Shown here: one piece after another, positions 1 to 7,890 of the stretch
Position numbering within the stretch: the stretch's first letter is position 1
How the letters are laid out: every line of letters begins with the position of its first letter
Assembly (NCBI GenBank): GCA_913040875.1
Contig: CAJWHX010000037.1
Location: 1-14,789, forward strand
Direction of reading: 5' to 3'
Length of the DNA stretch: 14,789 bases
Origin: an uncultured Pseudomonadota bacterium
Lineage (GTDB): Bacteria; Myxococcota; UBA796
Position numbers and translations under genes: made by a program
The notes under the pieces: generated by a model
What the model saw: only the letters and a program-made list of their open reading frames with translations
Databases searched by the model: none
Told to the model about the DNA's origin: nothing

Positions 1-252
1 GTTGAAGATGCGACCGTGCCCGCAGGCGGATATCTTCTTGTGCTGACCAAAGTGGCATTGGAAGATGGCAGTGAAATCGGATTTGGACTCAAAAAAGATG
101 GGTCAGAGACCCTGTTTGTTACCATGTTCACCGATGGTTGGAGTATAGAGGTTCCTGAATCTCTAGGTGAGGACCTCAGTTATGCCCGTACACCAAATGG
201 AGCCTTCGAGTGGGAAAATGGTGTCACTGCAACACCGGGTGCCGAAAACTAA
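1..252 (+). CDS. Lamin-tail-domain protein, C-terminal end (partial)
   Basis: The reading frame is open from the first base of the window, so the gene begins upstream and only its last 83 codons are here. The visible part matches the end of a lamin tail domain (LTD), a small immunoglobulin-like beta fold found on secreted and surface proteins of many bacteria: VLTK, then FGLKKDGSETLFV, then LSYARTPNG, an aromatic WENG, and the closing TPGAEN. The SYARTPNG...TPGAEN pattern is the characteristic finish of bacterial LTDs and here it coincides with the C-terminus, so no anchoring tail follows. Function of the whole protein cannot be told from this fragment. LTDs occur with nucleases, CotH-like proteins and adhesins. 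It converges on the next gene with only 8 bp between the stop codons. The domain assignment is from memory of the family pattern. Confidence 0.8.
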   Translation, partial: VEDATVPAGGYLLVLTKVALEDGSEIGFGLKKDGSETLFVTMFTDGWSIEVPESLGEDLSYARTPNGAFEWENGVTATPGAEN

Positions 253-260
253 GGATCTTC

Positions 261-1772
261 CTATTGTGAACGATTCGACTCGCCTAGGGCAGAGGAGAGC
301 ACCACATCCAAATGCTGCTGGAGACCACCCTCGTAGATAGTGGTTTCCAGTGGCTTCTCCATTTTTTCAACCCGTTGAATGCCTCGTCCACAAGGCTCAA
401 TGCTGTTGTATTCCATCATCCGGCCATCTTTATAGTTGCTGATGATATCCCCAAAGTCGCTGGGTTGTGGGTCCCAGTCTCGCCTCCAGTTTGCGGTTGG
501 AGAGATCGGCGATTCGATGCTTCCGAGCACCAAGTTGCTTAAGATTGCAATGGGCAGAATCCAAATCATTCCAAATCGGAGTGGGATTTGAATCCATTTG
601 TACCACGATTCGGTGATGCGATGGATGAGGTGATCGGAGAGAGAGACTCCCTTTTCCCACAAGACTGCCCACAGGATGATGATGCCGGGGAGGGTTTGAA
701 TGTAGAAGCGAATGTGTTCTTCAAGCATCGTCAATGCACCGTGAAAGGTCATGACAAAGGGACTTACAGAAATGAGAATGGCAAACAGCGTCCAGGGCTT
801 TTTGGCAAACCACAGTACTGTCACCACCAGTCCTAAAATGGCCCACTCCCAGTAAAATTTAGCGATGGCTCTACCCAGCTCTAAGCCGGCATCACGTTCT
901 GATGGTGGAACAACAAGCTTCGTTTGCTCCCACAGGAATTGAATGGTGTGCGGTAGATCAGAGAGTGGTGCCATGCCCCATGTGAAATTGGAGTTGTACT
1001 CATAGGGCGGAGGATAGATTTTCAGCCAGTGATACAGTGATGGACGAATATCCACTTGAGGTTCAATGCCTATGGCGTCAAACACATAAAAACTGGGTGA
1101 CCATTGATGACTGATGTAGAGTGGAATCGAGAGTGCAATCAATCGACTCATTTTACTCAGTGGAGAACCTCTAAATACAATGACGAATAGGAGCCCGCAC
1201 AGCCACGGCAGCGCCCATACGATCCCGCGAGTATCTGCCAGTAAGGTCATACCGATCCCTGTTCCCGCGATGAACATGGGCAGGGATCGATTGCTTTTGA
1301 TGCCCCACATGGTTCCTGTGGCGCCAGCCACAAAACAGAGGCTCATCGCTGGATAAGAAGAGAGGACTCGAGAAATGAAAGTGAGAGGCGCGGCGACACA
1401 TGCAAGAAGGAGTACAGAGATGCCCATTCGCCGTCCACCAATTAGGGTTCCCCACCAGTAGAGTAGAGCTCCAATTCCAACCTGACCCCATACAGCACCG
1501 AGCGCCAATCCATCGAAAACACCTTGTGTCTTAGCAAAGTGTCGAGGTAGCATCATTGCAAAGGCTGAACGTTTGTTGGATGCTCCAATACCCAGTAAAT
1601 TTTTTGTGCTGACCCCGTTGCAGTATTCAATCAAGTCTGCATAGAAAATTCCATTTACATCGGTGTGAAAGTGAGCGAACCAATCACAGCACAATAGGGT
1701 CCAACCAAATCCAAGTAGCAATCCAAGCGGAAGATCAAACCATCGGAGTCTTGTAGAAGGTTTGACACTCAT
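261..1772 (-). CDS. Polytopic membrane protein, GT-C glycosyltransferase-like
   Basis: A 503-residue inner-membrane protein with about eleven hydrophobic segments (roughly residues 14-30, 88-110, 116-134, 140-158, 164-180, 185-200, 208-222, 309-323, 328-346, 358-372, 399-417) and a soluble C-terminal part of about 85 residues. The layout of an acidic first loop (HTDVNGIFYADL, 36-47), many helices, and a late HIRFYIQTLPGIIIL segment (353-367) resembling the RY-x-P motif of ArnT/PMT-like enzymes suggests a GT-C transferase using a lipid-linked sugar donor. That is inference; no subfamily is recognised. The ATG is preceded by GGAG 9 nt upstream, and the start lies 6 bp after the stop of the sulfatase-fold gene, so the two are almost certainly co-transcribed and perhaps translationally coupled. 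A role in building or decorating a surface glycan would fit the neighbours. Confidence 0.75.
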   Translation of the reverse strand: MSVKPSTRLRWFDLPLGLLLGFGWTLLCCDWFAHFHTDVNGIFYADLIEYCNGVSTKNLLGIGASNKRSAFAMMLPRHFAKTQGVFDGLALGAVWGQVGIGALLYWWGTLIGGRRMGISVLLLACVAAPLTFISRVLSSYPAMSLCFVAGATGTMWGIKSNRSLPMFIAGTGIGMTLLADTRGIVWALPWLCGLLFVIVFRGSPLSKMSRLIALSIPLYISHQWSPSFYVFDAIGIEPQVDIRPSLYHWLKIYPPPYEYNSNFTWGMAPLSDLPHTIQFLWEQTKLVVPPSERDAGLELGRAIAKFYWEWAILGLVVTVLWFAKKPWTLFAILISVSPFVMTFHGALTMLEEHIRFYIQTLPGIIILWAVLWEKGVSLSDHLIHRITESWYKWIQIPLRFGMIWILPIAILSNLVLGSIESPISPTANWRRDWDPQPSDFGDIISNYKDGRMMEYNSIEPCGRGIQRVEKMEKPLETTIYEGGLQQHLDVVLSSALGESNRSQ

Positions 1773-1778
1773 GGAGAG

Positions 1779-4265
1779 TTACTCCATGTAGCCAAGTACC
1801 TTTAACTCTTCGGATACTTCATCATCAAAGGCATCCAGTTCCAAATCCTCGTCTGAAGGAATCGGCGTCATGGTATAGCTGAGCGTCATCGTTTGTTGCT
1901 CGAGTTTTCCACGCATGAGTTTGGTTTCTCGACCATCATATTCTGGATATTCGATGTGTAAGGGGTTGAGGTCACGCTCTTTGCCATCGACGAGCATACT
2001 GACTTGAAGCTCTTCGAGGGCTGCCATGACATCGATATTTGTGACGAAGAATGCTTCTCGAGAGCCTCGATTTTTAGCTTCCCATGTAAACACGGCTGTA
2101 TCTTCTGTATAGTCTACTGTCATAGGCACACGGGCTGTAGGATCCGATCCCCTCCATGCTCGTTTGAGTCCACTGGGGATCCGAATGACTGCAGAGACTT
2201 CTTTTTTGGCGGTTCTAGGCTGAGAGAGTTCCAATCGAAAGCCCAACTCTACAGGTCTATCCAGAGCTTCAGAAAGGGCTGTGCGTCCCTGTGTAGCCTT
2301 TTCATTCTCTAGAGAGTGATTCTCTTCTGGATCAACGGAGAGGTCAAACATGGTCTCCTCTCCTCCCAAGGAAGCATATTTAAGGTCGTTGTGCAATGAA
2401 CCCCATCCATCGTCTCCATACAGCATTCGTCCGAAGGCTTGAGGTCTATCCGTCAACTCGTTTGCCGAGTATTCTTGCAAAGCCCATCCTTGAGTGTCTT
2501 CAATGTTCATCTCCAGAGCCTTTGCTGTAGTTGGAACCAAATCGAGTAGAGAGACTGGTTCATCGTGCATTCCTGTTTCGATACCGGGCATCTTCAAGAT
2601 GTAGGGAACATTTAAGAGTTCATCATACAAGGTGTGTCCGTGCTCAAAATCTCCATGATCCCAAAACTCCTCTCCATGATCACTGAAAATGGCAATGATG
2701 CTGTCCTCTGGTAAACCCTCTAGGAAGGGAGTGAGTACATCATCGATGTATTTAAGATTGTTGTCGTATCGATCAATGATGTATTGCTTGCCCGCTTTCC
2801 CGAGTTTTCGTTCGTTGCGTAGAATCTCTGATCGTCCAAAAGAATCGCTTTTGAACACCTCAGGTCTATCTCCGGCAAACGTTCGTTTGTAATTGGCAGG
2901 TTCTGTATACGGAAGGTGCATGTCCATAAAGTGAAGCATCAAAAATACATCTCGATCATCGTATTTTTCGAGTACATCTTCTGCTCGTTCTATTTGAACT
3001 TCAGCGAGTGGCCAGTTGATGCACCGATGACTGGTCCAGTCCTTTTGCAATTCGAAATTGCTCGAGAGGTAAATATTGCCAACCAAGAAGGAGGTATACC
3101 AACCTTCTGCCGCCAATTGGCTCTGGAATGTCGGTACAGCACCCCACTTTTCTGGAACAGATCCAGTGACCATGGTACGAGCAGAAGGGAGCGTCCATGG
3201 TGCGATCGAACGACCTTGAGAGTAAATGCCAGCATTGTCCATTGCCCAAGCATCGAGGAGCGGTGTGGTGTCTCGTTCATAGCCGTACATTGAGAGATGA
3301 TCCTGTCTTAAGGTGTCAATGAACACCCAGACCACACGTTGTGGCTTGGCTTTGGGTTGGTAGACAATTGGATCGGCGATGAATAGGTAATCGAATGCAC
3401 TGTCTCCTTCGGATTGACTGATCAACTCGAGGGTGATGGTTTGTCCAGCGTATTCAGCCAGTGAGACATCGATCGTTTGGTACTCGCTCTCGAGAGCATC
3501 CATTTCAAAGATTTGATTTCGACTCCCATCTGGTAGCGCAACCCAAATATCTAGGGAGGCACCGTCAGAATGTAGTGCGGGGTCAGCAGCCTCTGGTGGA
3601 ATCAAAACCAATTCACCATGAAACTTCCCATTGTCTGGAACATCAATGGTGTAGCTGATGGAACTGGGTGCCGGTAAATACAATCCGTGACGCGTATCAT
3701 CATCGATTTGTTGCTGTCTGAGGACATAGGCTTTGGGATCTTTCGTGTCTGTGTCTGCCAAGACCCGTTCGCGCTGTTGTGCCTTGGGATAGTGAACAGC
3801 ATATTCCCATGGCTCTGGTGCACCGACTGTGGGACTTCTGTGTACTCTCAATGAGTGACTACTCATGTTCCAAGTGTCTGAACTCTTCGGAATGCGTTTG
3901 TTGAATTTCATTCCTGAAGACGTATCCCAGTCCGAATTTTCGGCGTCTCGATGAAGCAACTTCATCCCTGCGGGTGCCGAGTAAAAGAATAACGATCGTG
4001 AACGAATGGGCAATTCAGTTTCCCAAATGCGAATCCCATTTTGAATGCCCACGAGCTTCCACCCACTGGTAATAGGGATGACATTTGCTTCTTTATACGT
4101 ACTGTCCCGAAGGTTCACAGAAGCAATCTGCTCGATTGAGCGATCGAGGGGAATCGATACAGACTTTGATGTAGTACTTTGCGCAGACAATGGCTCAGTG
4201 CCAGTCAATGAAGGCGCACAGCCCCATAGTAGCAAACCGGTTGGCAGCATCAGCATGGTGAACAT
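1779..4265 (-). CDS. Sulfatase-fold (alkaline phosphatase superfamily) lipoprotein with Thr nucleophile
   Basis: From this start the protein has 828 residues. It opens with a lipoprotein-type signal (MFTMLMLPTGLLLWGC, lipid Cys at 16), followed by a beta-rich region (about 135-300) that resembles a carbohydrate-binding jelly roll, and a sulfatase/phosphatase domain from about residue 310. Metal-site residues are visible: D317 in VWVFIDTLRQDHLS and D529-H530 in FSDHGEEFWDHG, plus MDMHLPY near 447. The nucleophile motif reads TLPSARTMVTG with Thr at 358, where classical sulfatases have Cys or Ser for formylglycine. Thr makes it more like the TLPSH-type and LtaS-type phospho-transferases/hydrolases. 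The substrate is unknown. The frame is open another 43 codons upstream (to 4394), but that would overlap the metalloprotease and bury the signal peptide, so I chose ATG 4265, 22 bp after the upstream gene. No strong Shine-Dalgarno is visible there. Confidence 0.85.
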   Translation of the reverse strand: MFTMLMLPTGLLLWGCAPSLTGTEPLSAQSTTSKSVSIPLDRSIEQIASVNLRDSTYKEANVIPITSGWKLVGIQNGIRIWETELPIRSRSLFFYSAPAGMKLLHRDAENSDWDTSSGMKFNKRIPKSSDTWNMSSHSLRVHRSPTVGAPEPWEYAVHYPKAQQRERVLADTDTKDPKAYVLRQQQIDDDTRHGLYLPAPSSISYTIDVPDNGKFHGELVLIPPEAADPALHSDGASLDIWVALPDGSRNQIFEMDALESEYQTIDVSLAEYAGQTITLELISQSEGDSAFDYLFIADPIVYQPKAKPQRVVWVFIDTLRQDHLSMYGYERDTTPLLDAWAMDNAGIYSQGRSIAPWTLPSARTMVTGSVPEKWGAVPTFQSQLAAEGWYTSFLVGNIYLSSNFELQKDWTSHRCINWPLAEVQIERAEDVLEKYDDRDVFLMLHFMDMHLPYTEPANYKRTFAGDRPEVFKSDSFGRSEILRNERKLGKAGKQYIIDRYDNNLKYIDDVLTPFLEGLPEDSIIAIFSDHGEEFWDHGDFEHGHTLYDELLNVPYILKMPGIETGMHDEPVSLLDLVPTTAKALEMNIEDTQGWALQEYSANELTDRPQAFGRMLYGDDGWGSLHNDLKYASLGGEETMFDLSVDPEENHSLENEKATQGRTALSEALDRPVELGFRLELSQPRTAKKEVSAVIRIPSGLKRAWRGSDPTARVPMTVDYTEDTAVFTWEAKNRGSREAFFVTNIDVMAALEELQVSMLVDGKERDLNPLHIEYPEYDGRETKLMRGKLEQQTMTLSYTMTPIPSDEDLELDAFDDEVSEELKVLGYME

Positions 4266-4287
4266 CAGTCTATTTGTATAGTGAGGA

Positions 4288-5643
4288 TCAGTCTTGACGT
4301 CTTCGAGCCAAACCAAGTCCGAGAATGGCAAAACTAGACAGTACAAGACCACCCATTCCATTCCCTGTGCTTGAGCATCCAGTGTTCGCATCAAAGGCTT
4401 CTACAGAGATGTTCATTTCGGTAGAGTTTTCACCACCTGGACCGCCGAGCGTCAATACAACACGGTAATCCCCAGCACCTTCCTCGGTGAAGTCAATTTT
4501 TGGTGACCATGCATTGACAGAGCGAATCAATGAATCCCCTTGGTACACATCCCATTGGATTTCGTCAATGCATCCATATACAGTGGTGTCGGCTTGGTTG
4601 ATCAATCGGACAACCAGACCGTCGACTGGTTCGTAGGTGAAAAGTTCTGCAAACCCTTCTGCTGTGGTGGGTACTTCGCACACCACAACCATTGCTCGTT
4701 CACGTTCAGTGTATGACCATTCGTTGCACTCATCACTTTCACCAGCGATCGTTACATTGATCGTGTACTGGCCCTTTTCAGTATATGTATGACAGGTTTC
4801 CATCAAACTTTCGCTGCTGGAGTCGAAGGATTCATTGTTACCGTCTCCATATGACCAATCCACACTGCTGATGGCTGACGTGGAACTTAATTCGAAACAG
4901 ACTTCCAGTGGAACCCCACCGTAGGTTTCTGTTGTTGCATCAAAAGAAGCATAGGGTCCGTATAGAGCGGTCATTCCTTGAATGTCGTCATCTGTGAATA
5001 CGTTGGTGGGGTCAAATTCCGCACAGGAGGTTGCTGCCCAAAACATGTTCGCTTGTCGCAAAGCTTGGTCTTCGCACAATCCTGCAGACACTTCGTTTTC
5101 CTCACAGGAGTGTCCCATTCCCCACTGGTGACCAATCTCGTGTGTCGCTACCACTTCTAGAGGGGTACCTGAGCAATCTGTTTCAATATCTGTCGTTTTG
5201 ATCCAGTTGACGTCGCTACTGAATACGATGTCGGAGTCCAGATTGTAACGATAGATTTTACCATCTCGATTGAATGCAATCTGACCGGTTGATTGGGTAT
5301 AAGTCACACCCAATACTCCACCACCTTGTTCATCATTTGGATCATCATAGTAGAATGTGTTTTGTTGATCTGCAGAGTTGCGGCCGAGTGTATGGTGTCC
5401 TTCACGGATTCCTTCAAAAGAAACGCTCAACTGTCCACACGGAGCATCGGTCAACCAGTTGTCGTAGGAATCATTGATGACGTCGTATTGGTATGTGCTT
5501 AAAAGATCGGTGGTGCCAGGATCAATCGATTCTGAAACATAGTCAGAGATGTACCATTCTAGCGGTACATTGTCGCGGCTCCAGATGTTTCCAGTGTGTT
5601 TCCAAGCCCACGCTGTTGAACTGAACATCAATAATGAAATCAT
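4288..5643 (-). CDS. Secreted matrixin-type zinc metalloprotease with PKD domain and MYXO-CTERM-like tail
   Basis: A 451-residue exported protease. A short signal sequence (MISLLMFSSTAWA) precedes a metzincin domain with the zinc motif HEIGHQWGMGH at 168-178 (three His ligands, catalytic Glu169) and a probable Met-turn at Met200 (QANMFWAA), ending in MTALYGP as in matrixins. A PKD-like domain follows (about 232-322; YGDGN and HTYTEKGQYTINVTI), then a second beta domain (about 325-416). The C-terminus has a Cys (423), a Gly-rich stretch, a hydrophobic helix and ARRRQD, the pattern of MYXO-CTERM sorting signals that are processed by myxosortase for surface anchoring. The start is firm: AGGAG lies 8 nt upstream of the ATG and an in-frame stop sits seven codons upstream. 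Second gene of the four-gene minus-strand cluster. Its protein substrate cannot be told from sequence. Confidence 0.9.
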   Translation of the reverse strand: MISLLMFSSTAWAWKHTGNIWSRDNVPLEWYISDYVSESIDPGTTDLLSTYQYDVINDSYDNWLTDAPCGQLSVSFEGIREGHHTLGRNSADQQNTFYYDDPNDEQGGGVLGVTYTQSTGQIAFNRDGKIYRYNLDSDIVFSSDVNWIKTTDIETDCSGTPLEVVATHEIGHQWGMGHSCEENEVSAGLCEDQALRQANMFWAATSCAEFDPTNVFTDDDIQGMTALYGPYASFDATTETYGGVPLEVCFELSSTSAISSVDWSYGDGNNESFDSSSESLMETCHTYTEKGQYTINVTIAGESDECNEWSYTERERAMVVVCEVPTTAEGFAELFTYEPVDGLVVRLINQADTTVYGCIDEIQWDVYQGDSLIRSVNAWSPKIDFTEEGAGDYRVVLTLGGPGGENSTEMNISVEAFDANTGCSSTGNGMGGLVLSSFAILGLGLARRRQD

Positions 5644-5707
5644 GTTTGTACTCCTAAATTGTCAAAGCCAAATTTACCCAAGCCGAAAAGGCTTAACATT
5701 TGTGGGA

Positions 5708-6304
5708 TTAGGGTTGTTTTTTGTTGATTTTTTCTAACTTTTCTAGGGGGACGCCTGGAATTGGTTGTCCATCCCAACCATTGTCGACAGCTTCATCAAT
5801 CGTTTGCTCAAACTCTTCCGTAGAGACACGATTTTTCTTCGGAGGTAAAGGGATGAAACGGTGATCGAAGTCGCGTCTTGGATCGACAGAGAATCGAACA
5901 GCGAGTTCTTGGCGAGAATATGGGTCGAAAATCACGTTGTATTTACCTTGATACATTCCGGCAGTAACGGATCGACCTGAAGACAACTCTTCCACGAAGA
6001 AGTATCCTTCTTCCCCAATGCTGAAACGAGCCACACTTTCAACAAGGGTATCTGTAGTTCCCCAAGTCCCACCAGGCTGTTCAACAACCAAAATGTCGGT
6101 GCCCATGTTTCCTTTAAAGACCTTTTCAACTTCAACCTGGGCGTAGGTCCAGACCGTGTGCGTTTTCGCATCTGGTTCTGTCCAGACGTTGGTGACTTTA
6201 CCCCGTACAACCGTACTAGATAGATCAACCATTTGATCGATACTTAAGGGAACCATGGTTGTGGCTTCTGCATTCGTAGCCATCCACAAAATAAACATAT
6301 TCAT
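5708..6304 (-). CDS. Small secreted protein paired with the metalloprotease
   Basis: A 198-residue exported protein of unknown function. The N-terminus MNMFILWMATNAEA is a probable cleavable signal, then a compact domain: VVRGKVTNVWTE, YAQVEVEKVFKG, VVEQPGGTWG and a FSIGEEGYFFVEE segment, followed by a basic, proline-rich C-terminal tail. The run VRGxV...V.VEKVFKG...PGG...F..GEE..FF is a pattern I recall from small secreted proteins encoded beside matrixin-like proteases in myxobacteria-like genomes, but I cannot name a family. The start is secure: GAGGAT lies just upstream and a TGA sits four codons before the ATG. It is first in the four-gene cluster and 64 bp ahead of the protease, so a role as chaperone, inhibitor or partner of the protease is possible. 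That role is inferred from position only. Confidence 0.75.
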   Translation of the reverse strand: MNMFILWMATNAEATTMVPLSIDQMVDLSSTVVRGKVTNVWTEPDAKTHTVWTYAQVEVEKVFKGNMGTDILVVEQPGGTWGTTDTLVESVARFSIGEEGYFFVEELSSGRSVTAGMYQGKYNVIFDPYSRQELAVRFSVDPRRDFDHRFIPLPPKKNRVSTEEFEQTIDEAVDNGWDGQPIPGVPLEKLEKINKKQP

Positions 6305-6578
6305 GTCACATCCTCATTTGAAACAAACACCAACATATGCCATGACAGATATATTGGAGACTCGATTACTTAACAGTGTATCACAGTCTATGGTTTGATC
6401 CACCATATTTGTCTATTCTGGAGACTATTCTACGTAGAATCGCAGAAGCATTCCCTTTTTATTTTCAGACTTTTTCAGCATTTTGTTATTCTAAATAAGA
6501 ATTGGATTTGTTCAAGCAAAGGATTTTGTAAGAACCAAAATAAACACGATAGTTTGAGCGAGTAACATTGAGTGTAAA
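6305..6578. promoter_or_regulatory. Divergent intergenic region with repeated ATTCT/AGAAT operator-like sites
   Basis: This 274-bp gap separates the minus-strand surface operon from the plus-strand membrane-protein gene and must hold both promoters. It contains a perfect 14-bp palindrome ATTCTACGTAGAAT (6427-6440), a second inverted repeat with the same arms, ATTCT-N5-AGAAT (6488-6502), and an extra CTATTCT direct repeat (6413-6419 and 6425-6431). GGAGACT also occurs twice (6356-6362, 6420-6426). A weak plus-strand promoter may be TTGTAA (6526-6531) with GATAGT (6548-6553), spacing 16. I found no convincing sigma70 match for the minus strand. No ORF or RNA gene is evident here. Confidence 0.5.
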
Positions 6579-7865
6579 ATGAAAGGACTGAGAGTTTGGA
6601 TCCAGCTGTTGACAATGATGCTCACGTTTGCTTTTGTACAACGTGCGCAGGCTCAACCTGTGTATATCAATGATTATTTGTTGCAGGGTGAAGCGATTGG
6701 AACCGTGATTGATATAGATCCAACTATACGAGTTCGATCAGAGAAAACAATCGTAGATGTTCGAGGATGGGTTCCAAGTTTGACCGCTCCAGTCTTGAGA
6801 GCGAAGACAATCTATGAACTTGATACATCAGATGAACAGCGTTTCTCCCTATTTTCGATCAGTGCTTCCAAGGAACCCAAGATCGTATTCAATGGTAATA
6901 GGGTGATCCCTTCCGTCGCCCAATATCCCTTAAGCCAAATATTCTATGACAGCAGTTTTAAATCGGCCGATACAACAGACAATCCTCTCGGCGTTCTACT
7001 TAGTCAAGATCAACTGATGGGGTATACCCTTTCCAATAAGCTGTTGACGGTTGGCTTGAACACTCTAGAGTTTGATCAAGGGTTCGATGTACACGTTGAC
7101 TCTCAGTATTTTGTCCGACATTACAGCTTGTTTTTGCTCAATCCACAGTGGCAAGGTCAACAGACGGGATTGATGAGGGCATGGGAAGTCACTGCGGAGA
7201 TTTTGATTCCACCATCTTGGACTGTTCGAAGCAATGTATTGTTTGAGCGGAACAAGGATGTCGTCTCGTTCCAACTCGACCCATCACAAGCGATTTTGCA
7301 AGCAGAACTCATTCCGCCCCACAATCAACGATTGTACAAACTGGTAAAGAGTTCTTTGTGGTTGTTGCTGATGGTGATGGGTGTTGTGACGGCTTTCATA
7401 GCTTATGCAGCGGGTATATTTGTTGAGCGGACTAGAATTCCTCCTAGAGTAATGATGTTGATCGTTGTCGTAGTATGCATGACGATGGATTGGGTGCTCT
7501 CTAAACAGCTGACCAATTATCTCGAAACAGAAGCCCTGTTGCATCATCTGTCTTTACGGACTGTGCATCAGATTCAGTACAATCACTGGGTGCATCAGTT
7601 CTATGGAGCCATATTGACAGCGTTGATAGCCTGCTTGGTGTTCTTACGTTCCTTGGGGATTGACTTCTTCCACGAGTACGAAGTGGAGGTCGACGTAGAG
7701 CCTGTAGAGGAGCAATCTGAGCCAGATACTCCAGAAGTCGCCTTAGAAGAGGAGATCGCTCCACCTCAGTTCACATTGTTGAGTTCATCGCCAGTTGGAG
7801 AAGAGGATGAAAACGAGGATAATGCGGCTCCAGAAGCTGGAGCGTCAGAGAATCATCAGCCTTAG
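6579..7865 (+). CDS. Unrecognised secreted/membrane protein with acidic C-terminal tail
   Basis: A 428-residue protein that I cannot assign to a family. A standard signal peptide (basic start MKGLR, cleavage likely after AQA at residue 25) is followed by about 230 residues of predicted beta-rich periplasmic domain, then three membrane segments (about 260-282, 291-307 and 341-358). The last 65 residues form a soluble, very acidic Glu/Pro/Asp tail. If the signal is cleaved and all three helices are inserted, the tail lies in the cytoplasm. The periplasmic part contains RVRSEKTIVDVRGWVPSL and paired aromatic segments but no catalytic motif I can see. It diverges from the protease/sulfatase-fold operon across 274 bp and converges on a small hypothetical gene. 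Only a weak GAG lies ahead of the ATG. Sensing or scaffolding are possible guesses without direct support. Confidence 0.75.
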   Translation: MKGLRVWIQLLTMMLTFAFVQRAQAQPVYINDYLLQGEAIGTVIDIDPTIRVRSEKTIVDVRGWVPSLTAPVLRAKTIYELDTSDEQRFSLFSISASKEPKIVFNGNRVIPSVAQYPLSQIFYDSSFKSADTTDNPLGVLLSQDQLMGYTLSNKLLTVGLNTLEFDQGFDVHVDSQYFVRHYSLFLLNPQWQGQQTGLMRAWEVTAEILIPPSWTVRSNVLFERNKDVVSFQLDPSQAILQAELIPPHNQRLYKLVKSSLWLLLMVMGVVTAFIAYAAGIFVERTRIPPRVMMLIVVVVCMTMDWVLSKQLTNYLETEALLHHLSLRTVHQIQYNHWVHQFYGAILTALIACLVFLRSLGIDFFHEYEVEVDVEPVEEQSEPDTPEVALEEEIAPPQFTLLSSSPVGEEDENEDNAAPEAGASENHQP

Positions 7866-7890
7866 GATGCAAATACATAGACTTCAATAT

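Noticed and set aside
2916..3293. A 125-codon plus-strand frame within the sulfatase-fold gene
   Set aside because: It lies entirely antisense to conserved catalytic-domain coding sequence and has no plausible start or motifs.
4266..4394. N-terminal extension of the sulfatase-fold gene to 871 residues
   Set aside because: It would overlap the metalloprotease gene by over 100 bp and place the lipoprotein signal internally. The added sequence is simply another frame of the anchoring tail.
5680..5694. AAGCC-GAAAA-GGCTT hairpin between the small secreted protein and the metalloprotease as a terminator
   Set aside because: The stem is only 5 bp and no T run follows on the minus strand. It lies inside a likely operon, so at most it is a weak attenuating or processing structure.
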